Assembly: GCA_964570565.1 (NCBI GenBank)
Contig: CAZMYT010000003.1
Coordinates: 248,001-312,000 of the forward strand
DNA from: W0P28-013 sp964570565
GTDB taxonomy: Bacteria > Bacteroidota > Bacteroidia > Bacteroidales > Paludibacteraceae
Length of the DNA stretch: 64,000 bases
Direction: 5' to 3'
The position numbers were made by a program, and so were the translations under genes. Positions 8,022-17,335 of this stretch are shown in pieces; within the stretch, counting starts at the first letter, position 1, and every line of letters starts with the position of its first letter. The notes under the pieces are model-generated. The model worked only from the letters and a program-made list of their open reading frames with translations, searched no databases and was not told the DNA's origin.

Positions 8022-9290
8022 TTATTTAGGTTGCACCACTACCATTTTATATAATTTGTCGTTACGACGAATAGGCTCATTCGTTTTAATGGAAAATAAC
8101 GTTCCTTTTCCAACACGTTCCACAGGTTGTAACTCAACATGAATAGCTTGAACCACATCTTCGTAGGCACCAGTAGTAGCACCGGTAATCAAAATTTCAT
8201 CACCCACCGCCAACTCTTGCGATTCCAGCAAAAATTCAGCTACCCCGATTTTACTAAAATAGTTAGTACATTTACCAACGTACATTTTGCGGCGTGTAGC
8301 TTCCGAACCATAATTATGACTCCATTCACCCAATCGCTGTCCCAAATAATAACCATTCCAAAAACCACGATTGAAAACACGCGACAAACGCTCATCCCAA
8401 CCGTCAATTTTATCGTCGGTAAATGAATTGTCGAGGTAACTTTCAATGGCTTCGCGATAACAAGTCACCACCGTTTTTACATATTCAGGACCACGAGCGC
8501 GTCCTTCAATTTTGAATACTCGCACGCCAGAATCAATCATTTTATTGAGGAAATGAATAGTCTTCAAATCTTTTGGCGACATGATATATTCATTATCAAT
8601 GTCGAGTTCGATATTAGAGTCTTTGTCGTGCACGGTATAACCACGGCGACACACTTGCATACATGAACCGCGATTGGCCGATGCATTCATTTCGTGTAAA
8701 CTCAAATAACATTTGCCCGAAACCGCCATACATAAAGCACCATGACAAAACATTTCGATACGGACCAACGATCCATTTCGACCTAACAACTGCTCTTCAA
8801 TAATCGTTTTATGGATTTCAGCCACTTGATCCATGTTGAGCTCACGCGCTAAAACCACCACATCGGCAAATTGCGCATAAAATTTGAGTGCCTCACGATT
8901 CGAAATATTAAGCTGCGTAGACAAATGCACTTCTACACCACGACTATACGCATACATCATCACCGCCACATCGGCCGCAATAATAGCTGAAACGCCCGCC
9001 TCTTTAGCTTTGTCGACAATGGTGCGCATTAATGCTAAATCATTGTCATAAATAATCGTATTGATAGTCAAATACGATTTTACACCGTGTTCGTTACATT
9101 GCTGAACAATGGTACGCAAATCGTCCGTCGTAAAATTACTCGACGAGCGACTACGCATGTTTAAATTTTCAATGCCAAAATAAATGGAATCGGCTCCAGC
9201 CTGAATCGCCGCAGCAAGGCTTTCCCAAGAGCCAACAGGTGCCATAATTTCAAAATCGGCACGTTTTAATAATGTATTGTTGGAATTCAT
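8022..9290 (-). CDS. Peptidase U32 family protein
   Basis: 422 residues. The N-terminal TIM-barrel-like domain starts MAPVGSWESLAAAIQAGADS and includes YFGIENLNMRSRSSSNF; the conserved cysteine-containing stretch is EMFCHGALCMAVSGKCYLS followed by NRGSCMQVCR. A C-terminal beta domain (residues about 330-420) follows. Several U32 proteins, such as TrhP and RlhA in E. coli, act in tRNA or rRNA hydroxylation, and others bind an Fe-S cluster through such cysteines. Collagenase activity was proposed historically for the family. RNA modification is therefore the more likely role, but the substrate cannot be read from sequence. Confidence 0.88.
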   Translation of the reverse strand: MNSNNTLLKRADFEIMAPVGSWESLAAAIQAGADSIYFGIENLNMRSRSSSNFTTDDLRTIVQQCNEHGVKSYLTINTIIYDNDLALMRTIVDKAKEAGVSAIIAADVAVMMYAYSRGVEVHLSTQLNISNREALKFYAQFADVVVLARELNMDQVAEIHKTIIEEQLLGRNGSLVRIEMFCHGALCMAVSGKCYLSLHEMNASANRGSCMQVCRRGYTVHDKDSNIELDIDNEYIMSPKDLKTIHFLNKMIDSGVRVFKIEGRARGPEYVKTVVTCYREAIESYLDNSFTDDKIDGWDERLSRVFNRGFWNGYYLGQRLGEWSHNYGSEATRRKMYVGKCTNYFSKIGVAEFLLESQELAVGDEILITGATTGAYEDVVQAIHVELQPVERVGKGTLFSIKTNEPIRRNDKLYKMVVVQPK

Positions 9291-9346
9291 AATCAGTTAC
9301 AAGTAAAGGTAATAACAGCCTCTCAAAAAGAGATATACTAGAAGTG

Positions 9347-9354
9347 CAAAAGTA
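9347..9354 (-). promoter_or_regulatory. -7 element upstream of the U32 gene
   Basis: TACTTTTG on the minus strand, 57 nt before the start codon. No clear TTTG at the expected -33 spacing. Confidence 0.45.
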
Positions 9355-9451
9355 CTATTTTTTTTGGCACTTTAGGGAGTTAAAACAAAACATTTTAATA
9401 GGTTACCTGCTGTTTTCGATTGATAATTAGGATTTCACCAAGTACTTTTTA

Positions 9452-9459
9452 TATCTTTG
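9452..9459 (+). promoter_or_regulatory. -7 element upstream of the carbohydrate-binding lipoprotein
   Basis: TATCTTTG, followed by GC, 23 nt before the ATG at 9482. The -33 element is degenerate. Confidence 0.55.
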
Positions 9460-9481
9460 CGTTGTTAAATCTTTATACAAC

Positions 9482-10552
9482 ATGAAACAAAAAACCTTAC
9501 TAAGCTGCTTAATTTTGGGGCTAATTGCGTTGACCGCTTGCGAAAAAACAGGAACGCCAAACAACCCAAACACCTCAACCGACAACGACTCCGTAGAATC
9601 TTACACGATAAAAGAAACCGTTGCCATCACATTTAATGGAGAAACGGCCACCGTTACAAATTCCGCCTCAACAGGTGTCAATGTTGTGATAAATGGTGCG
9701 CATGTAACAGTGAACTCCACCATAGAAGGACTTGCCATAAACACCACAGGAAACACTACCAATGGCGGTTTAAAAATATACAGTTCCTACAAGTTTAAAC
9801 TGCTTTTAAACGGCGTAAACATAGCCAATACAAGCGGTTCTGCCATCAACATTCAATCCAGTAAACGTGTATTTTTAGTCTTACAAGATAGCACAACGAA
9901 TGCACTCACAGATGGATCCACCTATCCAATATCAACTACAGAAGACGAAAAAGCTTGCTTATTTAGCGAAGGTCAACTTATTTTTAGTGGCAATGGCAGT
10001 TTAACACTCGAAGGAAATTACAAACACGCTATTTGCAGCGACGATTACGTACGTGTTCGCAGCGGTAATATCACCGTTACCAAATCCATGTCGGATGCAC
10101 TTCACACAAAAGATTATTTTATTTGCGATGGCGGCACACTTACGCTAACCACCACAGGTACAGGAGGCGATGCTATCGATGTAGATAAAGGCTATATCGA
10201 AATAAACCAAGGAAGTATCACCATCAATTCGGTAGACAAAGGAATTACCGCTTCGTTCGATCCACTCACCACGGTTACAACCGATAGCATCACACCCTAC
10301 ATTACCATAAACGGTGGAACCATTGTCATCAATACGAATGGTGAAAAAGCACACGGAATCAATACCACCAACAACGTTACCATGAACAATGGTTCAGTGA
10401 CCATAAACGCAGCTGGAACTAAATCGGACGGCATCAACGTAGACGGAACGATTACGCTCAACGGCGGTCACCTCACCATTACCGCAGTCGACGACTGTAC
10501 CAATGTTGTTCCTACTGATAATGCCAACGTGTTGACTTGTAACCAGAAATAG
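9482..10552 (+). CDS. Carbohydrate-binding beta-helix-like lipoprotein
   Basis: 356 residues with a lipoprotein signal (MKQKTLLSCLILGLIALTAC, lipobox cysteine C20). The body is rich in Thr, Asn, Gly and Ile and consists of short repeating strands (VVINGAHVTVNS, LLLNGVNIANTSGSAINIQ, GGDAIDVDKGYIEINQGSITI, GTITLNGGHLTITAVDD), as expected for a right-handed beta-helix. This matches the family typified by Clostridium Cthe_2159, a polygalacturonate-binding protein; assignment is from the pattern only. It probably sits at the outer membrane. It has its own promoter and an exceptionally strong terminator. Confidence 0.75.
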   Translation: MKQKTLLSCLILGLIALTACEKTGTPNNPNTSTDNDSVESYTIKETVAITFNGETATVTNSASTGVNVVINGAHVTVNSTIEGLAINTTGNTTNGGLKIYSSYKFKLLLNGVNIANTSGSAINIQSSKRVFLVLQDSTTNALTDGSTYPISTTEDEKACLFSEGQLIFSGNGSLTLEGNYKHAICSDDYVRVRSGNITVTKSMSDALHTKDYFICDGGTLTLTTTGTGGDAIDVDKGYIEINQGSITINSVDKGITASFDPLTTVTTDSITPYITINGGTIVINTNGEKAHGINTTNNVTMNNGSVTINAAGTKSDGINVDGTITLNGGHLTITAVDDCTNVVPTDNANVLTCNQK

Positions 10553-10572
10553 TTAGATAATAAATGCTATTA

Positions 10573-10622
10573 TAGTAAAAAACGCTGTTTGAAATAACAC
10601 TTTCAAACAGCGTTTTTTACTA
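10573..10622 (+). terminator. Strong terminator after the carbohydrate-binding lipoprotein
   Basis: Perfect inverted repeat with 21-nt arms (AGTAAAAAACGCTGTTTGAAA and its complement) and a 6-nt loop. The A/T runs on both sides allow bidirectional use. Confidence 0.9.
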
Positions 10623-10653
10623 TTGCCAACAGAGGATTTTTTTTGTACTTTTG
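10622..10653 (+). promoter_or_regulatory. Promoter of leuS
   Basis: ATTG (10622-10625), 20 nt, TACTTTTG (10646-10653). The leuS ATG is 124 nt downstream, so the leader is about 115 nt. Confidence 0.65.
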
Positions 10654-10777
10654 CACATGTGAGTAAATTCGAGTCTAAAATCATCTTATAACACGTTTTT
10701 ACGCACCAAAAATCAGTCTAATTCACTCAAAAACAGATACTCAGATTATGATACCATAATTTGAAAAATGACGTATT

Positions 10778-13534
10778 ATGGAATATAATTTCAAAGAAAT
10801 CGAGCAAAAATGGCAGCACTATTGGATTGAAAATGCCACTTACAAAGTTGAAGTCGATCAAACTCGTCCGAAATACTACGTATTAGACATGTTTCCTTAT
10901 CCTTCGGGGGCTGGATTACACGTGGGACATCCACTTGGCTATATCGCTTCTGATATTTACAGCCGCTACAAACGTTTGAAAGGTTTTAACGTGCTCCATC
11001 CCATGGGCTATGACGCTTACGGATTACCTGCCGAACAATACGCCATACAAACTGGTCAACATCCTGAAGTAACCACTAAAAAGAACATCGCTCGCTACCG
11101 CGAACAGATGGACAAAATAGGTTTTTGCTACGATTGGAGTCGCGAAATACGCACCTGTGAACCCAATTACTACAAATGGACACAGTGGGCTTTCATTCAA
11201 ATGTTTAACCACTGGTACTGCCAACGCACCAATGCCGCACAACCCATATCAGAATTAGTAGCACTCTTTGCCAAAGAAGGTAATGCCAATATACGTGCTG
11301 CTCAATCAGAAACACCTATTTTCACCGCTAACGAGTGGAATAGTTGGGATGAGAAAAAGCAACAAGAAGTGCTCATGACTTACCGCATTGCTTACTTAGC
11401 CGACTTAAAAGTGAACTGGTGCCCTGCTTTAGGAACCGTATTAGCTAACGATGAAGTCAGCGAAGGACTTTCGGTGCGTGGTGGACACCCCGTAGAACAA
11501 CGCATCATGCGCCAATGGAGTTTACGTGTATCCGCTTACGCACAACGCTTGTTGGACGGACTTGACAAACTCGACTGGACAGAATCGCTCAAAGAAACTC
11601 AGAAAAATTGGATTGGACGTTCGGAAGGCGCGCAACTATTTTTCGGTTTAGCTAATAGCGATGCCAAAATTGAAATATTTACCACCAGAGCCGACACTGT
11701 TTTCGGTGTTACATTTATGGTGTTGGCACCCGAAAGTGATTATGTAGCACAACTTGTAACACCAGAACAAAAAGCAGAAGTAGAGGCTTATCTCGACAGC
11801 GTAAAACGCCGTACCGAACGCGAGCGCATAGCCGACCGCAAAGTGACTGGCGTATTCTCTGGTGCTTATGCTATCAATCCATTAACAAACAATCAGATTC
11901 CTATCTATATTTCGGATTACGTATTAGCAGGTTATGGCACAGGAGCCATTATGGCGGTTCCTGCACACGACAGTCGCGACTATGCTTTTGCCAAACATTT
12001 CAATTTGCCTATCATTCCTCTGATTGAAGGATGCGACGTAAGCGAAGATAGCTACGATGCCAAAGAAGGTGTGATGACAAACTCAGGTTTCCTCAACGGG
12101 AAAACCGTAAAAGAGGCCATCGCTGCCATGAAAACCTACATCGCAGAACATAAACTGGGACAAGTAAAAGTGAATTACCGTTTGCGCGATGCTATATTCA
12201 GTCGCCAACGCTATTGGGGCGAACCATTTCCTGTGTACTACAAAGAAGGAATGCCTTATGTGCTAGACGAAAGCAAATTACCACTCGAATTGCCCGAAAT
12301 TGACAAATATCTGCCAACCGAAAGCGGCGAACCGCCACTCGGACGTGCACAGAATTGGAAAACCGACGATGGTTATCCGTTGGAACTTAACACCATGCCT
12401 GGTTTTGCTGGTTCATCGGCGTACTACTTGCGCTACATGGATCCGCACAATACCGAAGCCTTGGTTGGGAAACTCGCTAACAGTTATTGGCAAAATGTCG
12501 ATTTATACATTGGTGGCACCGAACACGCCACGGGTCACCTGATTTATAGTCGCTTTTGGAACAAATTCTTATTCGATTTAGGCGTCATTGTGAAAGACGA
12601 GCCATTCCAAAAATTGATTAATCAAGGCATGATTCAAGGGCGAAGCAATTTTGTATACCGCATTGTGGGCACCAATAAATACGTATCGTACAATCTGAAA
12701 AACGATTACCAAACACAAGAAATTCACGTCGATGTCAATATCGTGAGCAATGATGTGTTGGATTTGGAAAAATTCAAGAATTGGATGCCCGAATACAAAA
12801 ATGCCGAATTCATACTCGAAGACGGTAAATATGTGTGCGGTTGGGCAGTCGAAAAGATGTCAAAATCGATGTTCAACGTGGTCAATCCCGACGACATTGT
12901 AGAAAAATATGGTGCCGACACGCTGCGTCTGTACGAAATGTTCCTGGGTCCATTGGAACAATCGAAACCTTGGGATACCAACGGTATCGATGGCGTACAT
13001 CGTTTCTTGAAAAAACTATGGAGCCTTTTCTATAAAGAAGACACTTTGCTCGTTACCGACGAAACACCAACAGCCGAAGAGCTCAAAACGTTGCATAAAA
13101 CAATTAAGAAAATCGCTTACGATATCGAGAATTTCTCGTTCAACACATCGGTTTCTGCCTTTATGATTTGCGTGAACGAACTAGCTACACTCAAATGCAC
13201 CAAACGCGACGTGCTGGAACCTTTATTGATTCTCTTGGCTCCGTTTGCACCGCATATTACCGAAGAGTTGTGGCACACATTAGGTCACACCAACTCCATT
13301 TGCGATGCCACGTTCCCACTTTGCAACGAAGCCTATTTGGTAGAAACAAGTGTTAAATACCCTATTTCGTTCAATGGTAAAGTACGTTTCATACTAGAAC
13401 TGCCTGCCGATATGAACAAAGAAGAGGTAGAAAAAACCGCTTTAACCAACGAACAAACCATTAAATTCCTCGAAGGAAAACAGCCTAAAAAAGTGATTGT
13501 AGTTTCTGGTAAAATTGTAAATATTGTTCTTTAA
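10778..13534 (+). CDS. leuS: Leucyl-tRNA synthetase
   Basis: 918-residue class I aminoacyl-tRNA synthetase that charges tRNA-Leu. The HIGH-type motif lies in PYPSGAGLHVGHPLGY (near residues 40-56), the CP1 editing domain spans about residues 230-420 (TTRADTVFGVTFMVLAPE; GTGAIMAVPAHDSRDYAF), and the KMSKS loop starts at K693. The C-terminal anticodon-binding domain is complete. An insert before KMSKS (residues about 620-690, including VYRIVGTNKYVSYNL) is of a type common in Bacteroidota LeuRS. yitT follows 17 nt downstream, probably in the same transcript. Confidence 0.98.
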   Translation: MEYNFKEIEQKWQHYWIENATYKVEVDQTRPKYYVLDMFPYPSGAGLHVGHPLGYIASDIYSRYKRLKGFNVLHPMGYDAYGLPAEQYAIQTGQHPEVTTKKNIARYREQMDKIGFCYDWSREIRTCEPNYYKWTQWAFIQMFNHWYCQRTNAAQPISELVALFAKEGNANIRAAQSETPIFTANEWNSWDEKKQQEVLMTYRIAYLADLKVNWCPALGTVLANDEVSEGLSVRGGHPVEQRIMRQWSLRVSAYAQRLLDGLDKLDWTESLKETQKNWIGRSEGAQLFFGLANSDAKIEIFTTRADTVFGVTFMVLAPESDYVAQLVTPEQKAEVEAYLDSVKRRTERERIADRKVTGVFSGAYAINPLTNNQIPIYISDYVLAGYGTGAIMAVPAHDSRDYAFAKHFNLPIIPLIEGCDVSEDSYDAKEGVMTNSGFLNGKTVKEAIAAMKTYIAEHKLGQVKVNYRLRDAIFSRQRYWGEPFPVYYKEGMPYVLDESKLPLELPEIDKYLPTESGEPPLGRAQNWKTDDGYPLELNTMPGFAGSSAYYLRYMDPHNTEALVGKLANSYWQNVDLYIGGTEHATGHLIYSRFWNKFLFDLGVIVKDEPFQKLINQGMIQGRSNFVYRIVGTNKYVSYNLKNDYQTQEIHVDVNIVSNDVLDLEKFKNWMPEYKNAEFILEDGKYVCGWAVEKMSKSMFNVVNPDDIVEKYGADTLRLYEMFLGPLEQSKPWDTNGIDGVHRFLKKLWSLFYKEDTLLVTDETPTAEELKTLHKTIKKIAYDIENFSFNTSVSAFMICVNELATLKCTKRDVLEPLLILLAPFAPHITEELWHTLGHTNSICDATFPLCNEAYLVETSVKYPISFNGKVRFILELPADMNKEEVEKTALTNEQTIKFLEGKQPKKVIVVSGKIVNIVL

Positions 13535-13551
13535 TTTAATACATTAACGCT

Positions 13552-14430
13552 ATGACAACGCTCAATAAATCAGTGTGGAGTGCCATCCGAGAATATCTCA
13601 TGATTGCCCTTGGGTTACTTATGTATGCCTCTTCGTGGAAAGGTTTTTTGATACCACACGAAATTACGGGCGGTGGAGTCACTGGTATTGGATCTATTAT
13701 TCAATATGGTACAGGATTTCCTATATCAGCCACTTATTTCATCATCAATGCTGTACTACTTATTTTGTCCGTGCGCGCATTGGGCTGGGCATTTAGTTTG
13801 CGCACCATTTACGGCGTTTTGGTATTGACCGCCTTTTTGGCATTTATTCCTGCCGCCAAAATTGGAACATTCGTTTCAGAACAAGAACCATTTATGGCGT
13901 GCGTACTAGGTGGTTTATTGGCAGGAACGGGCATGGGTATTGTGTTTTTAAACAATGGCAGTTCTGGCGGAACCGACATTGTGGCTAAAGTAGTCAATAA
14001 ATATCGTAATATCACATTGGGACGTGCGCTCCTCTATTGCGACGTATTGATTATCAGCTCATCGTGGTTATTGCCAAACGGAAATATTGAAAAAATTGTG
14101 TATGGTTTAACAGCCATGGCAGTCACTACACTCACAGTCGATTTGGTGGTGAATGGTGTACGTCAATCGGTACAATTCTTTATTTTTTCGCACGAATATG
14201 CTAAAATTGCCGATGCCATCAATACCGAAGTGCATCGCGGTGTGACCATTCTCGATGGCACAGGTTGGTACTCGCAAGCTCCTGTAAAAGTAATTACCGT
14301 GTTAGCACGCAAAAACGAATCGGCCAAAATATTCAAACTCGTAAAAGATATTGATCCAAACGCGTTTGTTTCCCAATCATCTGCTATTGGCGTATACGGA
14401 CAAGGTTTCGATGTGATGAAAGGCAAATAA
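13552..14430 (+). CDS. YitT-family membrane protein
   Basis: 292 residues with five to six predicted membrane helices in the first 180 residues (for example LMIALGLLMYASSWKGFLIP, FIINAVLLILSVRALGWAFS) and a soluble C-terminal DUF2179 domain (about 205-290; VTILDGTGWYSQAPVKVITVLARK). The motif NNGSSGGTDIVAKVVNKY is characteristic of the family. The molecular function of YitT proteins is not established; transport has been suggested. It is placed behind leuS with no promoter between them, and a bidirectional terminator follows. Confidence 0.88.
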   Translation: MTTLNKSVWSAIREYLMIALGLLMYASSWKGFLIPHEITGGGVTGIGSIIQYGTGFPISATYFIINAVLLILSVRALGWAFSLRTIYGVLVLTAFLAFIPAAKIGTFVSEQEPFMACVLGGLLAGTGMGIVFLNNGSSGGTDIVAKVVNKYRNITLGRALLYCDVLIISSSWLLPNGNIEKIVYGLTAMAVTTLTVDLVVNGVRQSVQFFIFSHEYAKIADAINTEVHRGVTILDGTGWYSQAPVKVITVLARKNESAKIFKLVKDIDPNAFVSQSSAIGVYGQGFDVMKGK

Positions 14431-14447
14431 AACTAAGTTTATAACAT

Positions 14448-14486
14448 AATAAAAGGCGACTTCCAATTGGGAGTCGCCTTTTATTA
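14448..14486. terminator. Bidirectional terminator between yitT and coaD
   Basis: AATAAAAGGCGACT and AGTCGCCTTTTATT arms (14 bp) around a 10-nt loop between convergent genes. Confidence 0.9.
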
Positions 14487-14509
14487 TTTAGAATGTAAAT
14501 TATCTACTT

Positions 14510-14950
14510 TTACGGTAAAAAATCGGTTACATCTTTGCCAAACGCTTTGAGTTCGCGTACCAACGACGAAGAGATAGAAGCCGTATCAGCATCAGCAAAA
14601 AGCAACACGGTTTCGAGTCCTGCCAACCGTTTATTTACGTCGGCTATGGTGCGTTCATATTCAAAATCGGCCATAGTGCGCACGCCACGCAACACATACT
14701 GTGCACCAACAGACTTCGCAAAATCAACCGTTAACACATCGTAAATACATACCTCAATGCGCGGTTCGTTGGCAAACAACGCCGCTATTTGCTGTTGACG
14801 TTCTTCAGGTGTGTAAAGTGTCTGCTTGGTGGTATTACGTCCAATGCCAATCACCAACCGATCGAACAGCGGCAACGCACGCTCAACAATGTTTTGGTGT
14901 CCTTTGGTAAAAGGGTCGAAACTGCCAGGAAATAAAGCTGTTTTTGCCAT
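14510..14950 (-). CDS. coaD: Phosphopantetheine adenylyltransferase
   Basis: 146 residues. CoaD adenylylates 4'-phosphopantetheine, the penultimate step of coenzyme A synthesis. The nucleotidyltransferase start ALFPGSFDPFTKGHQNIVER contains the (T/H)xGH motif, and the substrate-binding stretch AQYVLRGVRTMADFEYE is intact. The C-terminal ISSSLVRELKAFGKDV corresponds to the ISSTxxRE-type motif. It is slightly shorter than the E. coli enzyme (159 aa). It is the last gene of a minus-strand run, 6 nt after the DUF2721 gene. Confidence 0.96.
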   Translation of the reverse strand: MAKTALFPGSFDPFTKGHQNIVERALPLFDRLVIGIGRNTTKQTLYTPEERQQQIAALFANEPRIEVCIYDVLTVDFAKSVGAQYVLRGVRTMADFEYERTIADVNKRLAGLETVLLFADADTASISSSLVRELKAFGKDVTDFLP

Positions 14951-14956
14951 ACAAAA

Positions 14957-15349
14957 TTACTGTTTCATGTTACCCAAATAGAGTTCCAAAGCACGCGACG
15001 AAATGATAATTTCCCAAATAGAAAGTCCTAACGACACAATCAACGCTAACAACGCCAAGCCAAAAATCCACACAGCAGTAAGTGATAATCCAATGTAAAT
15101 AACAAACATAGTTACCACACATAAAAACAGACTCACCGTACCAAATACTTGCATCAAGCGAGAAAGATTAAGACGTTTACGGAGGTTTTCAATTTGAGCT
15201 TGTGTTACTGCCGAACGATCCTGTTCGTAACGGTCTTTGAGTGTACGCACCAACTGCGCGTAGGCCAAAAATCGGTTAGTGTACGCCAATAAAATAAGCG
15301 ACACCGCCGAAAATAGGACCGAAGGCGTGATTAAAGTCAATTCTTCCAT
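14957..15349 (-). CDS. DUF2721-family small membrane protein
   Basis: 130 residues starting MEELTLITPSVLFSAVSLIL; the ATG at 15349 is preferred over an upstream TTG at 15358, which overlaps the glmM stop. Three hydrophobic segments are visible: residues about 10-28, 66-88 and 92-112. The loop YAQLVRTLKDRYEQDRS lies between the first and second. The layout matches DUF2721, a family of unknown function. It is tightly placed between glmM and coaD. Confidence 0.75.
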   Translation of the reverse strand: MEELTLITPSVLFSAVSLILLAYTNRFLAYAQLVRTLKDRYEQDRSAVTQAQIENLRKRLNLSRLMQVFGTVSLFLCVVTMFVIYIGLSLTAVWIFGLALLALIVSLGLSIWEIIISSRALELYLGNMKQ

Positions 15350-15354
15350 AATTA

Positions 15355-16746
15355 TCAAAGATTAGCAATGCGTTTGATTTCATCGATTACCGCTTGGGCA
15401 AATTTATCAGCTTGTTCCATCGTTGGCGCTTCACTGTAAATACGAATAATCGGTTCGGTGTTCGATTTACGCAAATGAACCCATCCTTGTGGAAAATCGA
15501 TTTTCACACCGTCGATATCATTAATTTTGAATTGTTTATAACAACCTTTTATGACCGTTAAGACACCATCTACATCGATGGCAGGAGTCAATTGAATTTT
15601 ATTTTTTGAGATAAAATAGTTAGGATACGAAGCGCGCAATGCCGATACTTTCTGACCAGTTTTTGCCAAATTTGTCAAGAATAAAGCAATACCCACCAAA
15701 GCATCACGTCCGTAATGCGAGGCAGGATAAATCACGCCACCATTACCTTCGCCACCAATCACGGCGTTGGTTTCTTTCATTTTAGTAACCACATTTACTT
15801 CGCCCACGGCTGCGGCACTGTACGAGCCGCCACGCGCCACGGTTACATCGTGCAACGCACGGGTTGAACTCAAATTGGAAACCGTGTTACCTGGCGTATG
15901 TTGCAACACATAATCGGCCACCGAAACCAACGTATATTCTTCGCCAAACATGGAGCCATCTTCACAAATAATGGCTAAACGATCGACATCAGGATCAACC
16001 ACAAAACCAACATCCGCTTTTTGCGATTTGATTAAATTAGAAATATCGCCTAAATGTTCTGGCAATGGTTCTGGATTGTGTGGAAAATGGCCGTTTGGTT
16101 CACAATATAATTTTTCAATGTGTTGTACACCCAACGCTTCTAACAACGCTGGAATAGCAATGCCACCAACCGAGTTCACACAATCGACTGCCACTTTAAA
16201 ATTAGCTTTACGAATAGCGTCCACATCAACTAACGCCAATTGCAGCACATGGTCGATGTGTTTTTGTGTATAATCAGTTTTCTCAGTTAACGTGCCAATT
16301 TCATCCACTGCCACATAATCAAAATCGCCTTTATCAGCAATTTCTAACAGAGCTTCACCTTCAGCTTTGTCCAAAAATTCGCCTTTTTCGTTCAATAATT
16401 TAAGCGCGTTCCATTGTTTGGGATTGTGGCTAGCGGTCAAAATAATACCGCCATCGGCACCTTCCATAGTCACCGCCAATTCGGTAGTAGGCGTGGAAGC
16501 CAAGCCAATATTCACCACATCGCAACCAGAGCCGAGTAATGTTCCAATGACAACGTGATTGACCATTTCGCCCGAAATACGAGCATCACGACCAACCACG
16601 ACTTTGCAATGCGATTTATTGGAATATGTTTTTAACCAAGTGGCGTATGCGGTAGTAAACTTTACAATATCAATAGGCGACAAACCATCGCCTACAGCAC
16701 CACCAATGGTGCCACGAATACCTGAAATACTTTTAATTAATGTCAT
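15355..16746 (-). CDS. glmM: Phosphoglucosamine mutase-type phosphohexomutase
   Basis: 463 residues, alpha-D-phosphohexomutase superfamily. The phosphoserine is S106 in LTASHNPKQWN, the metal-binding loop is VDPDVDRLAII, the sugar-binding loop is GGEGNGGVIYP, and the C-terminal phosphate-binding loop is KSNTEPIIRIYSEA. GlmM interconverts glucosamine 6-phosphate and 1-phosphate for UDP-GlcNAc, and hence peptidoglycan and lipid A. A broader phosphomannomutase/phosphoglucomutase role cannot be excluded because the subfamilies share all these motifs. Confidence 0.88.
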   Translation of the reverse strand: MTLIKSISGIRGTIGGAVGDGLSPIDIVKFTTAYATWLKTYSNKSHCKVVVGRDARISGEMVNHVVIGTLLGSGCDVVNIGLASTPTTELAVTMEGADGGIILTASHNPKQWNALKLLNEKGEFLDKAEGEALLEIADKGDFDYVAVDEIGTLTEKTDYTQKHIDHVLQLALVDVDAIRKANFKVAVDCVNSVGGIAIPALLEALGVQHIEKLYCEPNGHFPHNPEPLPEHLGDISNLIKSQKADVGFVVDPDVDRLAIICEDGSMFGEEYTLVSVADYVLQHTPGNTVSNLSSTRALHDVTVARGGSYSAAAVGEVNVVTKMKETNAVIGGEGNGGVIYPASHYGRDALVGIALFLTNLAKTGQKVSALRASYPNYFISKNKIQLTPAIDVDGVLTVIKGCYKQFKINDIDGVKIDFPQGWVHLRKSNTEPIIRIYSEAPTMEQADKFAQAVIDEIKRIANL

Positions 16747-16794
16747 ATAGCAATGAATAATAATGTATCTATAAAAAATTCTTCGGACAGGTGC

Positions 16795-17325
16795 TTATTT
16801 AGGCACCACTTTCATCGATAGTTTAAAATGATAAGGAATAACACTATTAGCAGCATCGGAAAAGCCTAATTTTGATGGCACAATAACTTGAGCGATTGTT
16901 CCCGAACGGCGCATCATACCAAACGCATCGTCCCAACCTTCACAACTATTAGTCGTTGATCCTTTGATAATTTGAGTGGGATAAGGTCGATCCTGCGTAG
17001 TCCAATAGCTGACCACGACTGGATTTTCATCCAATGTACTTTGAATGTAGCGCACAGCCAATTCGTCGCCATCGACTACCTCTTTGCCAGTTCCCAACGA
17101 ATCGATGCAGATATAAATGCCTTCATCGCTGAATCGGTACCACTGACCAATGATAAATACAGAGTCGGCTGGATAATCGGAAATCACTGTTTTCCCATTA
17201 CGAGCCAAATAATCATCCATTTTAATTTGTTCTTGTTCCAACTGTTTTGAATAGTTCGAGCTACTCTCACATGCTACCAAAAACAGCAATGCCACAAAGG
17301 CAAACACCAACTTTACTTGTTTCAT
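16795..17325 (-). CDS. FKBP-like lipoprotein (DUF4827-type)
   Basis: 176 residues from the ATG at 17325; an upstream in-frame start at 17352 would overlap thrA and spoil the signal sequence. The signal MKQVKLVFAFVALLFLVAC has a lipobox cysteine C19. The C-terminal half has FKBP-like elements: GKEVVDGDELAVRYIQSTL, then SCEGWDDAFGMMRRSGTIAQ, VIVPSKLGFSD and IPYHFKLSMKVV. It probably acts as, or derives from, a periplasmic peptidyl-prolyl isomerase, but the active-site aromatic residues are not clearly conserved. Gap to thrA is 10 nt, so it is likely cotranscribed. Confidence 0.7.
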   Translation of the reverse strand: MKQVKLVFAFVALLFLVACESSSNYSKQLEQEQIKMDDYLARNGKTVISDYPADSVFIIGQWYRFSDEGIYICIDSLGTGKEVVDGDELAVRYIQSTLDENPVVVSYWTTQDRPYPTQIIKGSTTNSCEGWDDAFGMMRRSGTIAQVIVPSKLGFSDAANSVIPYHFKLSMKVVPK

Positions 17326-17335
17326 TTTTATATTA